Below are positions 57,444 to 64,000 of a stretch of DNA of 64,000 bases, in pieces. The number at the start of each line of letters is the position of its first letter. The stretch's first letter is position 1. This DNA comes from Synechococcus sp. BSA11S. Its GTDB lineage: Bacteria > Cyanobacteriota > Cyanobacteriia > PCC-6307 > Cyanobiaceae. The notes beneath the pieces were generated by a model. That model did no database searches. It had not been told where the DNA came from and worked only from the letters and a program-made list of their open reading frames with translations. A program made the translations under genes and the position numbers. The DNA lies in contig NZ_VNWP01000004.1 in the NCBI RefSeq assembly GCF_014224355.1, positions 62,001 through 126,000 on the forward strand, written 5' to 3'.

Positions 57444-59350
57444 CGGTAACTGCGGGCCGTGGGGTGGATGGCGCGGAAGCTCAGGGGCTCCTGATGGCGG
57501 AGGGGCTCTCCCTCCGCTCGCCACTCCCAGGCGGCGATGTGGCAGAAGTCGTCGTCGCGGCGCAGGGCCTCGCCGTTCTCGCTCTGGTGCTCCTCGCGGA
57601 AATGGGCGCCACACGACTCCTCTCGCGACAGGGCATCGCGCAGCATCAGGTCGGCCAGCTCGAGGTAGTCCTCCAGCTGCAGGGCCTTCTCCAGCTCGGG
57701 ATCGAGTGGCGTGCCGGGATCGGGAAGCAGCAGCTCCTGCTGGAAGCCTTCACGCAGGGCGGCCACCCCCTCGATCCCTTGACGCAGGCCTGCCGCCGAG
57801 CGGCTGATGCCGCAGCTCTCGATCAACAGGGTTCCCAGCTGGCGCCGCAGCACTTCCGCCGGCTGGCGGCCGCCGATGGAGCGCAGGTGGGCGATGCGTC
57901 GGCGAACCCCCTCCAGAGCTTCGCGGCAGCTGGGGTGATCCTCCCCGAGCTTCGGGTGTGGCTGATCGGCCAGCCAGGCCGGAACGGTGGCCGGGGCGAT
58001 GAACAGCCCATCGGCGAGGCCCTGCATCAGGGCACTGGCACCGAGCCGGTTGGCGCCGTGTTCGGAAAAGTTGGCTTCGCCCAGCACGAACAGGCCAGGG
58101 ACCGTGCTCATCAGGTGGTAATCCACCCAGAGGCCCCCCATGGTGTAGTGGGGAGCGGGATAGATGCGCATCGGTTCCCGGTAGGGATCAGAGCCCGTGA
58201 TGCGCTCATACATCGAGAAGAGGTTGCCGTACCGGCCTTCGATCACGGACCGCCCCTGGCGCCGGATGGCCTCGTCGAAATCGAGGTAGATCGAACGGCC
58301 AGTGGGGCCCACCCCATGGCCGCTGAGGCAGAGCTCGCGGGAGCGCCTGGAGGCCACGTCGCGGGGCACCATGTTGCCGTAGGCCGGGTAGAGCCGCTCG
58401 AGAAAGTAGTCCCGCTCAGCCTCCGGCACCTGATCGGGTGGCCGTTGATCCCCTGCCCGTCGCGGCAGCCAGACCCGCCCGTCATTGCGGAGGCTCTCGC
58501 TCATCAAGGTGAGCTTGCTCTGGTCGGGATCACCGCTGGGGATGCAGGTGGGGTGGATCTGGGTGAAGCAGGGGTTGGCCAGCAGAGCTCCGCGGCGGTG
58601 GGCACGCCAGATCGCGCTGGCGTTGGAGCGCACGGCGTTGGTGGAGCGGTGGAACACGTTGCTGTACCCACCGCTGGCCAGCACCACGGCATGGGCCGTG
58701 TGGGTCTCGAGGGAACCACTGAGCCGGTGGCGGCAGATGGCACCGCGGGCCACACCATCAACGGTGATCAGATCGAGAAGATCCCGCTGGGGGCAGAGTT
58801 CCACCCGTCCGGCCTCCACCTGTCGCAGCAGGGCCTGAACAACGCCGTAGAGCAGCTGCTGGCCGGTCTGGCCGCGGGCATAGAAGGTCCGGCTCACCTG
58901 GGAGCCGCCGAAGCTCCGGTTGGAGAGGGTCCCGCCGTACTCCCTGGCGAAGGGCACCCCCAGCGCCACGCAATGGTCGATGATCGAGCCGCTGATCTCG
59001 GCAAGCCGGTGACAGCCGGCCTCACGGGCGCGGAAATCACCACCCCGCACCGTGTCGCGGAACAGGCGCTCGACGCTGTCGCCATCGTTCTGGTAGTTCC
59101 TGGCCGCGTTGATGCCCCCCTGGGCCGCCACGGAATGGGCGCGCCTGGGGCTGTCGTGGTAGGTGAGCAGCCTCACCCTGTAGCCCTGCTCGGCCAGGCT
59201 GGCGGCCGCAGAGGCGCCCGCCAGGCCACTGCCCACCACCAGCACCCGGTAATGACGCCGGTTGGCCGGCGCAATCAGGGGCAGCTCCTGCCTGCGACGG
59301 CTCCAGGCTTCGGCCACAGGGCCTGATGGCAATCGGGGATCCAGTCGCAT
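57440..59350 (-). CDS. sdhA: Succinate dehydrogenase/fumarate reductase flavoprotein subunit
   Basis: 636 residues. The FAD fold is YRVLVVGSGLAGASAAASLA. The His of covalent flavin attachment lies in RRAHSVAAQGGINAARN. Substrate-site segments are FTQIHPTCIPSGD, the catalytic-Arg-type region SRRSRELCLSGHGVGPTGRS, HYTMGGLWVDYH and GEANFSEHGANRLGASAL. These match SdhA of the type paired with a single five-helix cytochrome b subunit. It oxidises succinate to fumarate at thylakoid or plasma membrane. The ATG 59350 shares a base with the sdhC stop. Confidence 0.94.
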   Translation of the reverse strand: MRLDPRLPSGPVAEAWSRRRQELPLIAPANRRHYRVLVVGSGLAGASAAASLAEQGYRVRLLTYHDSPRRAHSVAAQGGINAARNYQNDGDSVERLFRDTVRGGDFRAREAGCHRLAEISGSIIDHCVALGVPFAREYGGTLSNRSFGGSQVSRTFYARGQTGQQLLYGVVQALLRQVEAGRVELCPQRDLLDLITVDGVARGAICRHRLSGSLETHTAHAVVLASGGYSNVFHRSTNAVRSNASAIWRAHRRGALLANPCFTQIHPTCIPSGDPDQSKLTLMSESLRNDGRVWLPRRAGDQRPPDQVPEAERDYFLERLYPAYGNMVPRDVASRRSRELCLSGHGVGPTGRSIYLDFDEAIRRQGRSVIEGRYGNLFSMYERITGSDPYREPMRIYPAPHYTMGGLWVDYHLMSTVPGLFVLGEANFSEHGANRLGASALMQGLADGLFIAPATVPAWLADQPHPKLGEDHPSCREALEGVRRRIAHLRSIGGRQPAEVLRRQLGTLLIESCGISRSAAGLRQGIEGVAALREGFQQELLLPDPGTPLDPELEKALQLEDYLELADLMLRDALSREESCGAHFREEHQSENGEALRRDDDFCHIAAWEWRAEGEPLRHQEPLSFRAIHPTARSYR

Positions 59351-59982
59351 CAGAGCCCGATCCGAGCCAGGGTGCCGGAGGCCCGCAGCGCCAGGGGCAG
59401 CAGGGCGAAGCCTCCTCCCAGCACGGCAGCCAGCACACGGCTGGCCAGGCGCAGGCCGGGAGCATTCTGCTCATCCAGCCAGCCAAGGCTGCGGGTCAGG
59501 CTCTCGGCGCCGTGGAGGAGATGCAAGCCCAGGGCCACCCCTGCCAGCACATAAAGCAGCACGGCCCAGGGGCTGGCCAGCGCCAGCAGCAGGGCTTCGC
59601 GCTCCAGACCCTCGCCGGGCCGGGGCCAGCGCAACTGCCAGAGATGGACCCCAAGGAACAGCAGCATCAGCCCGCCACTGAAGGGAGCTGTGCGTCCCGC
59701 CAGGGCCGCCAGGGGTTGAAGGCGACGGCTGCGCCACTGGGCGTAGGGCACCACGCCCCGGGCCCGACGGTTGGCGAGCACCCGCTGCAGGGTGTGGGCC
59801 AGGTGGGCCGAGGCGGCCAGCGTCAGGATGATCTCCAGGTATGGCAGCCAGCTGGCGTGATGCAAGGCCGTGGCGTAATGCTCGAAGGCCGCTGGATCCA
59901 GCAGCACCAGGCCGACTCCCAGCCCGTGGGCGACAACGAACGCGATCAGAATCAAACCTGTGATCGGTACTGCCTGGGCCAT
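59350..59982 (-). CDS. sdhC: Succinate dehydrogenase cytochrome b-type membrane anchor
   Basis: 210 residues with about five hydrophobic helices (VPITGLILIAFVVAHGLGVG, YLEIILTLAASAHLAHTLQR, GGLMLLFLGVHLWQLRW, PWAVLLYVLAGVALGLHLLH, VLAAVLGGGFALLPLALRA). Histidines at helix positions (VAHGLG, SAHLAHT, GVHLW, LGLHLLHG) are candidates for two axial haem pairs, as in single-subunit anchors of the Bacillus/Wolinella type. It sits first in sdhCAB. Its ATG and the ATG of the divergent dehydrogenase-like gene share the tetramer CATG, so the two starts overlap. Confidence 0.88.
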   Translation of the reverse strand: MAQAVPITGLILIAFVVAHGLGVGLVLLDPAAFEHYATALHHASWLPYLEIILTLAASAHLAHTLQRVLANRRARGVVPYAQWRSRRLQPLAALAGRTAPFSGGLMLLFLGVHLWQLRWPRPGEGLEREALLLALASPWAVLLYVLAGVALGLHLLHGAESLTRSLGWLDEQNAPGLRLASRVLAAVLGGGFALLPLALRASGTLARIGL

Positions 59983-61231
59983 GCCTGTGCCTGCTTTCCA
60001 GCCCTCGCATCGGCCTCACTGGAGTTTAGCGAGGCAGGCCTGTCTCCCCGCGTCGGCTGGGCTGAAACGCGGCATTGCCCTGCTGGCGGTGCTGATGCTG
60101 GGCGTTGCACCGGGCTGCTCCTGGGCCAGGCAGGAGTCAACGGTCGCTGAGGAACCTGGAGTGCGGCGCACGGTGCTGGTGCGCGGCTTGGAGCACCCCT
60201 GGGGCCTGGCCTGGTTGCCCGATGGCGACCTGCTGATCACCGAGCGCCCGGGGCGGCTGCGCCTGGTGCGCCAGGGGGTGCTGGATCCCAGGCCGATCGC
60301 TGGACTGCCACCGCTGCTGGCCATGGGCCAGGGCGGGCTGCTGGATGTGGCTGTCCACCCAAGCTTCGCCAGCAACCAGTTGGTGTATTTCACCTACGTG
60401 GCAGGAGATGCCGCGGCGAACCAGACCCAAGTGGGCCGCGCACGCCTGCTCGATCACCGCCTTGAGGAGCTGTCTGTGATCCATCGGGTGAAGCCACCCA
60501 AGCCCGGCGGTCAGCACTTCGGCTCGCGTCTGCTATTTCTCCCGGACGGGACTCTGCTGGTGTCGGTGGGCGATGGCGGCAACCCACCGATCCAGATGGA
60601 GGGCAAGGCGATCCGACTCCAGGCCCAGAACAAGGCCAGTGGTCTGGGCAAGATCCTGAGGCTGAACGACGACGGATCCATCCCCGGGGACAACCCATTC
60701 CGCTTGGATCCTGGAGCTGATCCTGCCGTCTGGAGCCTGGGTCACCGCAACATCCAGGGGCTCGCCTTCGACCCTCTGCAGCAGCGGATCTGGGCGAGTG
60801 AGCATGGCGCCAGGGGAGGGGATGAGCTCAACCAGCTCGTGGCGGGGGGGAACTATGGCTGGCCCGTGGTGACCCACAGCCGTGAGTACTTCGGACCCGA
60901 GATCTCTTCTCTCAGGAGTGCCCCGGGCTACGAGGACCCTCGGCTGGTCTGGACCCCGGCCATCGCCCCTTCGGGTCTGGCCATGGGCAGCGGCCGCGCA
61001 GTCAGGGCCTGGAAGGGAGATCTGTTTGCCGGTGGCCTCGTGTCGCGCGATGTGCGCCGCATCCAGCTGAGTCCATCGGGGGAGGTGCTTGAGCAGAGCA
61101 GCCTGGCGGTGGGCGCCCGGGTGCGGGCGGTGAGCGAAGGGCCCGACGGCCATCTGCATGTGCTCACCGACGAGGCCAGCGACGGCGCCCTGATCCGGCT
61201 GGAGCCGGCTGGATCAGGCAGCACTCCCTGA
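59981..61231 (+). CDS. Glucose/sorbosone dehydrogenase-like (PQQ-type beta-propeller) protein
   Basis: About 416 residues. After a hydrophobic export segment (RGIALLAVLMLGVAPGC, possible lipobox Cys) the body is a GSDH-type six-bladed propeller: HPWGLAWLPDGDLLITERPG, GGLLDVAVHPSFASNQLVYF, HFGSRLLFLPDGTLLVSVGD, WSLGHRNIQGLAFDP, ASEHGARGGDELNQLVAGGN then YGWPVV. The Arg/His/Asn pattern fits PQQ-dependent aldose dehydrogenases, but cyanobacteria often lack PQQ synthesis, so cofactor and substrate are uncertain. The start is ambiguous (ATG 59981 or GTG 59987) because it overlaps the divergent sdhC start. Confidence 0.82.
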   Translation: MPVPAFQPSHRPHWSLARQACLPASAGLKRGIALLAVLMLGVAPGCSWARQESTVAEEPGVRRTVLVRGLEHPWGLAWLPDGDLLITERPGRLRLVRQGVLDPRPIAGLPPLLAMGQGGLLDVAVHPSFASNQLVYFTYVAGDAAANQTQVGRARLLDHRLEELSVIHRVKPPKPGGQHFGSRLLFLPDGTLLVSVGDGGNPPIQMEGKAIRLQAQNKASGLGKILRLNDDGSIPGDNPFRLDPGADPAVWSLGHRNIQGLAFDPLQQRIWASEHGARGGDELNQLVAGGNYGWPVVTHSREYFGPEISSLRSAPGYEDPRLVWTPAIAPSGLAMGSGRAVRAWKGDLFAGGLVSRDVRRIQLSPSGEVLEQSSLAVGARVRAVSEGPDGHLHVLTDEASDGALIRLEPAGSGSTP

Positions 61232-61278
61232 TGCAGGCGGCCTGGACTCGGGGAGTCGCCCGGCGTAACCGCTCTGCC

Positions 61279-61284
61279 TAGATT
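61279..61284 (+). promoter_or_regulatory. Candidate -10 element TAGATT
   Basis: TAGATT ends 25 bases before the preferred GTG of the GAF-GGDEF gene. Its position makes the in-frame TTG at 61283, inside the box, an unlikely start. Confidence 0.4.
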
Positions 61285-61309
61285 GGTTTCAGGGCTGTGG
61301 GCGGATGAC

Positions 61310-62323
61310 GTGATCGAGACCTCTGGGGATGCGTCGGCCCGCTCCTATCCCGTTCCAGCCGATGAAGCCCTGCGGCTGCGCGATCTCCAGCGTCATCAGT
61401 TGCTCGATCGCCCCGGCGACCATCACTTCGATCGGATTGTGAAGCTGGCGAGCGCGATCTTTCAGGTGCCGATCGCCCTGATTTCTCTGGTCGACAAGGA
61501 TCGCCAGTGGTTCCTCTCCCGCGAGGGGCTGAAGGTGAGCGAAACCCCGCGGGAGGTGGCCTTCTGCGCCCACACCATCGCCACAGACGACGTGCTGGTG
61601 GTGCCCGATGCCTCCCGGGATGAGCGATTCAGCAGCAATCCTCTGGTGGTCGCTGACCCTGGCATCCGTTTCTACGCGGGGGCCCCTCTGCGCTCCAGCG
61701 AGGGGCACAACCTCGGCACCCTCTGTGTGATCGACAAGAAGCCGAGGGAGTTCAGCCCCGAGCAGAAGCAGCAGCTGCGCATGCTCGCCGAGGTGGTGAT
61801 GCGCGAAATCGAGTGGCGCCGCGACGCCACCCTCTGCCCCGTCACGGGTCTCTCCAACCGCGGTGCCCTCTTCTCCGTCGGTCAGCGCGAGATGGAGCAG
61901 GCGCGCAGCGCCGATGAGCCCATGGCTCTGATCTGCCTCGACATCGACAACTTCCGCCAGATCAACAACCGCTGGGGACACCCCGCTGGTGACCAGGTGC
62001 TGCTTGATTTCAGCCACCTCTGCAAGAGGTTCGTACGCGAGCAGGATTTCATCGCCCGCCTCGGCGATGAGGAGTTCGTGATCCTGCTGATCGGTCAGAG
62101 CGGCGAGTCGGCTCTGGAGATTGCCGAGAGCATCCGAGACGCCACGGGTCGGATGAGCGGCGTGTTCTCCCACTCGGGTTACCACCTCCACATCAGTGGT
62201 GGTGTCTCGGCCCTCGCCCACGACGACACCAGCTTCGGCGACCTGGTCGGGCGGGCCGAGCAAGCCCTGGAACTGGCCAAGACCAACGGCCGAAACCAGA
62301 TCGCCACCCTGTTCAGGGTGTGA
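61310..62323 (+). CDS. GAF-GGDEF protein with altered GDEEF site
   Basis: 337 residues, no membrane segment or signal. A GAF sensor (about 25-165: HFDRIVKLASAIFQVPIALI, FYAGAPLRSSEGHNLGTLCV) is joined to a GGDEF domain (175-335: PVTGLSNRGALFSVGQ, MALICLDIDNFRQINNRWGH, PAGDQVLLDF). The active-site loop is RLGDEEFVILL, so the signature is G252-D-E-E-F256 instead of GG(D/E)EF. The inhibitory c-di-GMP site R-E-Q-D is kept at the standard five-residue spacing. Synthesis of c-di-GMP may be weakened or lost. GTG 61310 is chosen over TTG 61283, which falls inside a -10-like box. Confidence 0.88.
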   Translation: MIETSGDASARSYPVPADEALRLRDLQRHQLLDRPGDHHFDRIVKLASAIFQVPIALISLVDKDRQWFLSREGLKVSETPREVAFCAHTIATDDVLVVPDASRDERFSSNPLVVADPGIRFYAGAPLRSSEGHNLGTLCVIDKKPREFSPEQKQQLRMLAEVVMREIEWRRDATLCPVTGLSNRGALFSVGQREMEQARSADEPMALICLDIDNFRQINNRWGHPAGDQVLLDFSHLCKRFVREQDFIARLGDEEFVILLIGQSGESALEIAESIRDATGRMSGVFSHSGYHLHISGGVSALAHDDTSFGDLVGRAEQALELAKTNGRNQIATLFRV

Positions 62324-62551
62324 CGGATCCCCCCACAGGCCTTAAGGAACAGCGGGCAGGGGTTAGGATCTTGATGTCAGGTCGAAGCCTGTGAGCCGCG
62401 CAGCTCACACCAGGCCTGTCCCAGCACCGCGTCTGCCCCATCGCTTCCCGGGGCGACCATCAGGTTCACAACGCCACCCGTCACGCCGGTCCTTCAGGAC
62501 CTGCGGGTGTCGCCCGGTGCAGAAACCATATCCAGACCACTTCCAATTCCC
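62324..62551 (+). promoter_or_regulatory. Non-coding region with a possible promoter (TTAAGG-16-TAGGAT)
   Basis: After the GGDEF stop no clear gene is seen for about 230 bases. TTAAGG, 16 bases, then TAGGAT near 62342-62370 is a weak promoter candidate that would give the small gene at 62552 a leader of about 175 bases. No tRNA or riboswitch was recognised. Confidence 0.25.
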
Positions 62552-62746
62552 ATGAACACGTTCTCTTCCCCGTCGGCAGTTTCTCCCACCTCCCGTCCGA
62601 GCAGCCGCTCCAGCAGGCGTAACGCCAGCCAGCGAAACCGCCGCCCAGGTCCGGCCTCCCCACGTTCGAATCGCTTCGGCACCAAGCCCCCAAGTGGCCA
62701 GCATCAGGCTCCCCCCAGCTGGGAGGATCTGCTCGGGCGTCGCTGA
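62552..62746 (+). CDS. Small basic Ser/Arg-rich protein
   Basis: 64 residues. The N-terminal two-thirds is Ser/Arg/Pro-rich and strongly basic (SRPSSRSSRRNASQRNRR), and the end has a more structured-looking PPSWEDLLGRR. It could be a nucleic-acid-binding small protein, or a chance frame in GC-rich DNA. There is no clear ribosome site. No family recognised. Confidence 0.35.
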   Translation: MNTFSSPSAVSPTSRPSSRSSRRNASQRNRRPGPASPRSNRFGTKPPSGQHQAPPSWEDLLGRR

Positions 62747-62823
62747 AGCAAGCCGCGGTCTCAAGCCTCTGCCTGGCAGCATCGTCAACTGCGCGGAATC
62801 CATCAGCCTGCGCACCCACCGGC

Positions 62824-63714
62824 ATGCTCTTCGAGATCCACCATTCCATCCGTTTTCACTACGATCACCCGGTCTTCCTTGAGCCGATGACCGTGCGGCT
62901 CAGTCCTCGGCAGGATGCGACGCAGCGGTTGCTCGAGCATGAGCTCACCGTGTCGGAAGCTCCGGCTGGACACAGCCGGATTCTCGAGGCCGATGGCACC
63001 GATGCCAGGGTTCTCTGGTTCAGTGACAAACGGGAGCAGCTGCAGCTCCAGGTCAGATCGGTCGTGGAGACTCTGCGGCGGAACCCCTTCGACTGGATCC
63101 TCACCCACCCCGACGCCCAGCGCCTGCCGGTGACCTATCCCGTGGCTGAGGCCGCGTCCCTCGCCCCAGCGTGCGCCGGGGGTGGTGGCAGCCAGGCCAT
63201 CCCGGACTCCATCCGAAGCTGGGCGAATGAACACGCGGCCAGTGTCGACCACGCCACCCCGGCCTTCCTGATGCGCCTGGCTGATCAGATTCACCATGGC
63301 TTCCACCACATCGGCCGCCTCGACGGCGAACCGCTCAGCCCCGAGGACACCCTCTCCAGCCGCTGCGGGGCCTGTCGTGACACCGCCATGCTGTACGTGA
63401 CGGCCTGTCGCAGCCAGGGGCTGGCGGCGCGGTTCGTGAGCGGCTATTCCATGCATCACCCTCCGGAGGTGAGCGAACACGAACTGCACGCCTGGGCCGA
63501 GGTGTATCTGCCTGGAGGCGGCTGGCGTGGCTATGACCCCAGCCTCGGGCTGGCTGTGGCTGATGGCCACGTGGCCCTGGCGGCGGCGCCGGATCACCGC
63601 ATGGCGGCTCCCACCACAGGGACGTACCGAGGAACCGATGTGGGATCCCGGCTGGGCTACACAATCCAGCTCAGGGCCATGGATTCTCCCCCCCCCGATC
63701 ACGCGGGGGAATGA
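62824..63714 (+). CDS. Transglutaminase-like cysteine protease-family protein
   Basis: 296 residues. An N-terminal beta region (MLFEIHHSIRFHYDHPVFLE, RLSPRQDATQRLLEHELTV) is typical of bacterial transglutaminase N domains. The core has the catalytic Cys184 in SRCGACRDTAMLYVTACR, His222 in ELHAWAEVYLPGGGWRGYDP and Asp238, giving a complete triad. Such proteins are often amidases or peptidases acting on peptides rather than true cross-linkers. No signal peptide. Neighbouring A-alpha/circularly-permuted ATPgrasp genes that often accompany this family are not seen here. Confidence 0.88.
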   Translation: MLFEIHHSIRFHYDHPVFLEPMTVRLSPRQDATQRLLEHELTVSEAPAGHSRILEADGTDARVLWFSDKREQLQLQVRSVVETLRRNPFDWILTHPDAQRLPVTYPVAEAASLAPACAGGGGSQAIPDSIRSWANEHAASVDHATPAFLMRLADQIHHGFHHIGRLDGEPLSPEDTLSSRCGACRDTAMLYVTACRSQGLAARFVSGYSMHHPPEVSEHELHAWAEVYLPGGGWRGYDPSLGLAVADGHVALAAAPDHRMAAPTTGTYRGTDVGSRLGYTIQLRAMDSPPPDHAGE

Positions 63715-63732
63715 GCCGAATGAGCCGGTTGC

Positions 63733-64000
63733 TCAGGTCAGGGGGGCGGCCGGCATTTCTCCGATCGCATCGAGCTTGGCGGCCAGAACCGCATCGGCAC
63801 GGGTGAGGCCACCCACCTTGTGGGTGTAGATCACGGCCTCGGCACGGCCCCATCCCAGGGAGAAATCAGCGTGGTGCCCAGCGGCTTCACAGACCGCGCC
63901 AGCCTGGTTGACCCAGTCGAGTGCCGATTGAAAATCGGGGAACGACCACACCTTGTGGAAGTGATGGTGGTCGACCACATGCCAGCCGCTCAGGCTGGGG
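63733..64000 (-). CDS. phhB: Pterin-4a-carbinolamine dehydratase, N-terminus beyond window
   Basis: The C-terminal 88 or so residues are present; the 5' end is cut at 64000. The reading frame at the edge is PSLSGWHVVDHHHFHKVWSF, followed by FQSALDWVNQAGAVCEAAGH then HADFSLGW, and finally YTHKVGGLTRADAVLAAKLD. The His cluster in AGHHAD and the later THKVGGLT are the family's active-site signature. It dehydrates 4a-hydroxytetrahydropterins (or acts as a DCoH-like protein); in cyanobacteria without phenylalanine hydroxylase its role may concern molybdopterin or another pterin. Convergent with the transglutaminase-like gene. Confidence 0.9.
   Translation of the reverse strand, partial: PSLSGWHVVDHHHFHKVWSFPDFQSALDWVNQAGAVCEAAGHHADFSLGWGRAEAVIYTHKVGGLTRADAVLAAKLDAIGEMPAAPLT

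Noticed and set aside
62405-62849. Minus-strand frames of 120-136 codons between the GGDEF and transglutaminase genes
   Set aside because: They overlap each other in different frames, have no recognisable domain and lack ribosome sites.

Overview
The window is a GC-rich, gene-dense chromosome segment of a picocyanobacterium, most like the alpha-cyanobacterial Synechococcus/Cyanobium group. Supporting features are a photosystem II assembly lipoprotein (Psb27), a ferrochelatase with a chlorophyll-binding tail, a geranylgeranyl-reductase-type flavoprotein, a complete NdhF4-NdhD4-CupB CO2-uptake module, a Tic22-like protein, a transaldolase with EF-hands and a fused PyrF-PyrE. Genes lie on both strands with very short gaps. 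Many stop/start codons overlap (ATGA, GTGA, TGATG), and several convergent pairs overlap at their 3' ends. I saw no rRNA, tRNA, CRISPR array, insertion sequence or prophage.

Layout. 1-8 kb: purA (cut by the left edge), psb27 and proS on the minus strand, then an HTH protein, ppa, a methyltransferase, a ferredoxin, an ArsC/Spx-like protein and a large membrane protein. 8-17 kb: lepB, a degenerate dihydroorotase coupled to a tandem phosphoglycerate-mutase-family protein, a CPBP protease, an FtsL-like gene with ftsI, transaldolase and a cyclic-nucleotide-binding protein. 17-26 kb: reductase, frr, pyrH, cobO, a chromosomal tyrosine recombinase, hemH, an M23 peptidase, ilvB with a zinc-ribbon tail, and small secreted or membrane proteins. 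26-38.7 kb: Tic22-like, a periplasmic-binding-like protein, PEP synthase, a P-type cation ATPase, and the ndhF4-ndhD4-cupB operon ending in a fasciclin-domain gene.

38.7-45.2 kb is the unusual part: less GC-rich, all on the minus strand, and not made of familiar core genes. A tightly packed block encodes MscS channel, patatin lipase, an ATPase-like protein without a P-loop that carries a C-terminal winged helix, and a second MscS channel. A truncated PfkB-like protein lies upstream of it with its own recognisable promoter. Then come a small coiled-coil protein, a possible unknown protein, and a PII protein in which the T-loop Ser49 and Tyr51 are replaced (Ala, Phe). An NtcA-like box sits at about -41 of the predicted PII promoter.

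45.3-64 kb returns to housekeeping and transport: a fused glycine-betaine-type permease/binding protein, a complete polar amino-acid ABC transporter, a KtrB-type K+ transporter, a catalytic dihydroorotase, a CPA1 antiporter, pyrF-pyrE, sdhCAB, a glucose/sorbosone-dehydrogenase-like protein, a GAF-GGDEF protein, a transglutaminase-like protein and a pterin carbinolamine dehydratase cut by the right edge. Pyrimidine synthesis is represented by pyrC, pyrFE, pyrH and the pseudo-dihydroorotase, all unlinked. Functions rest on motifs read by eye and on memory of the families; no database search was run.
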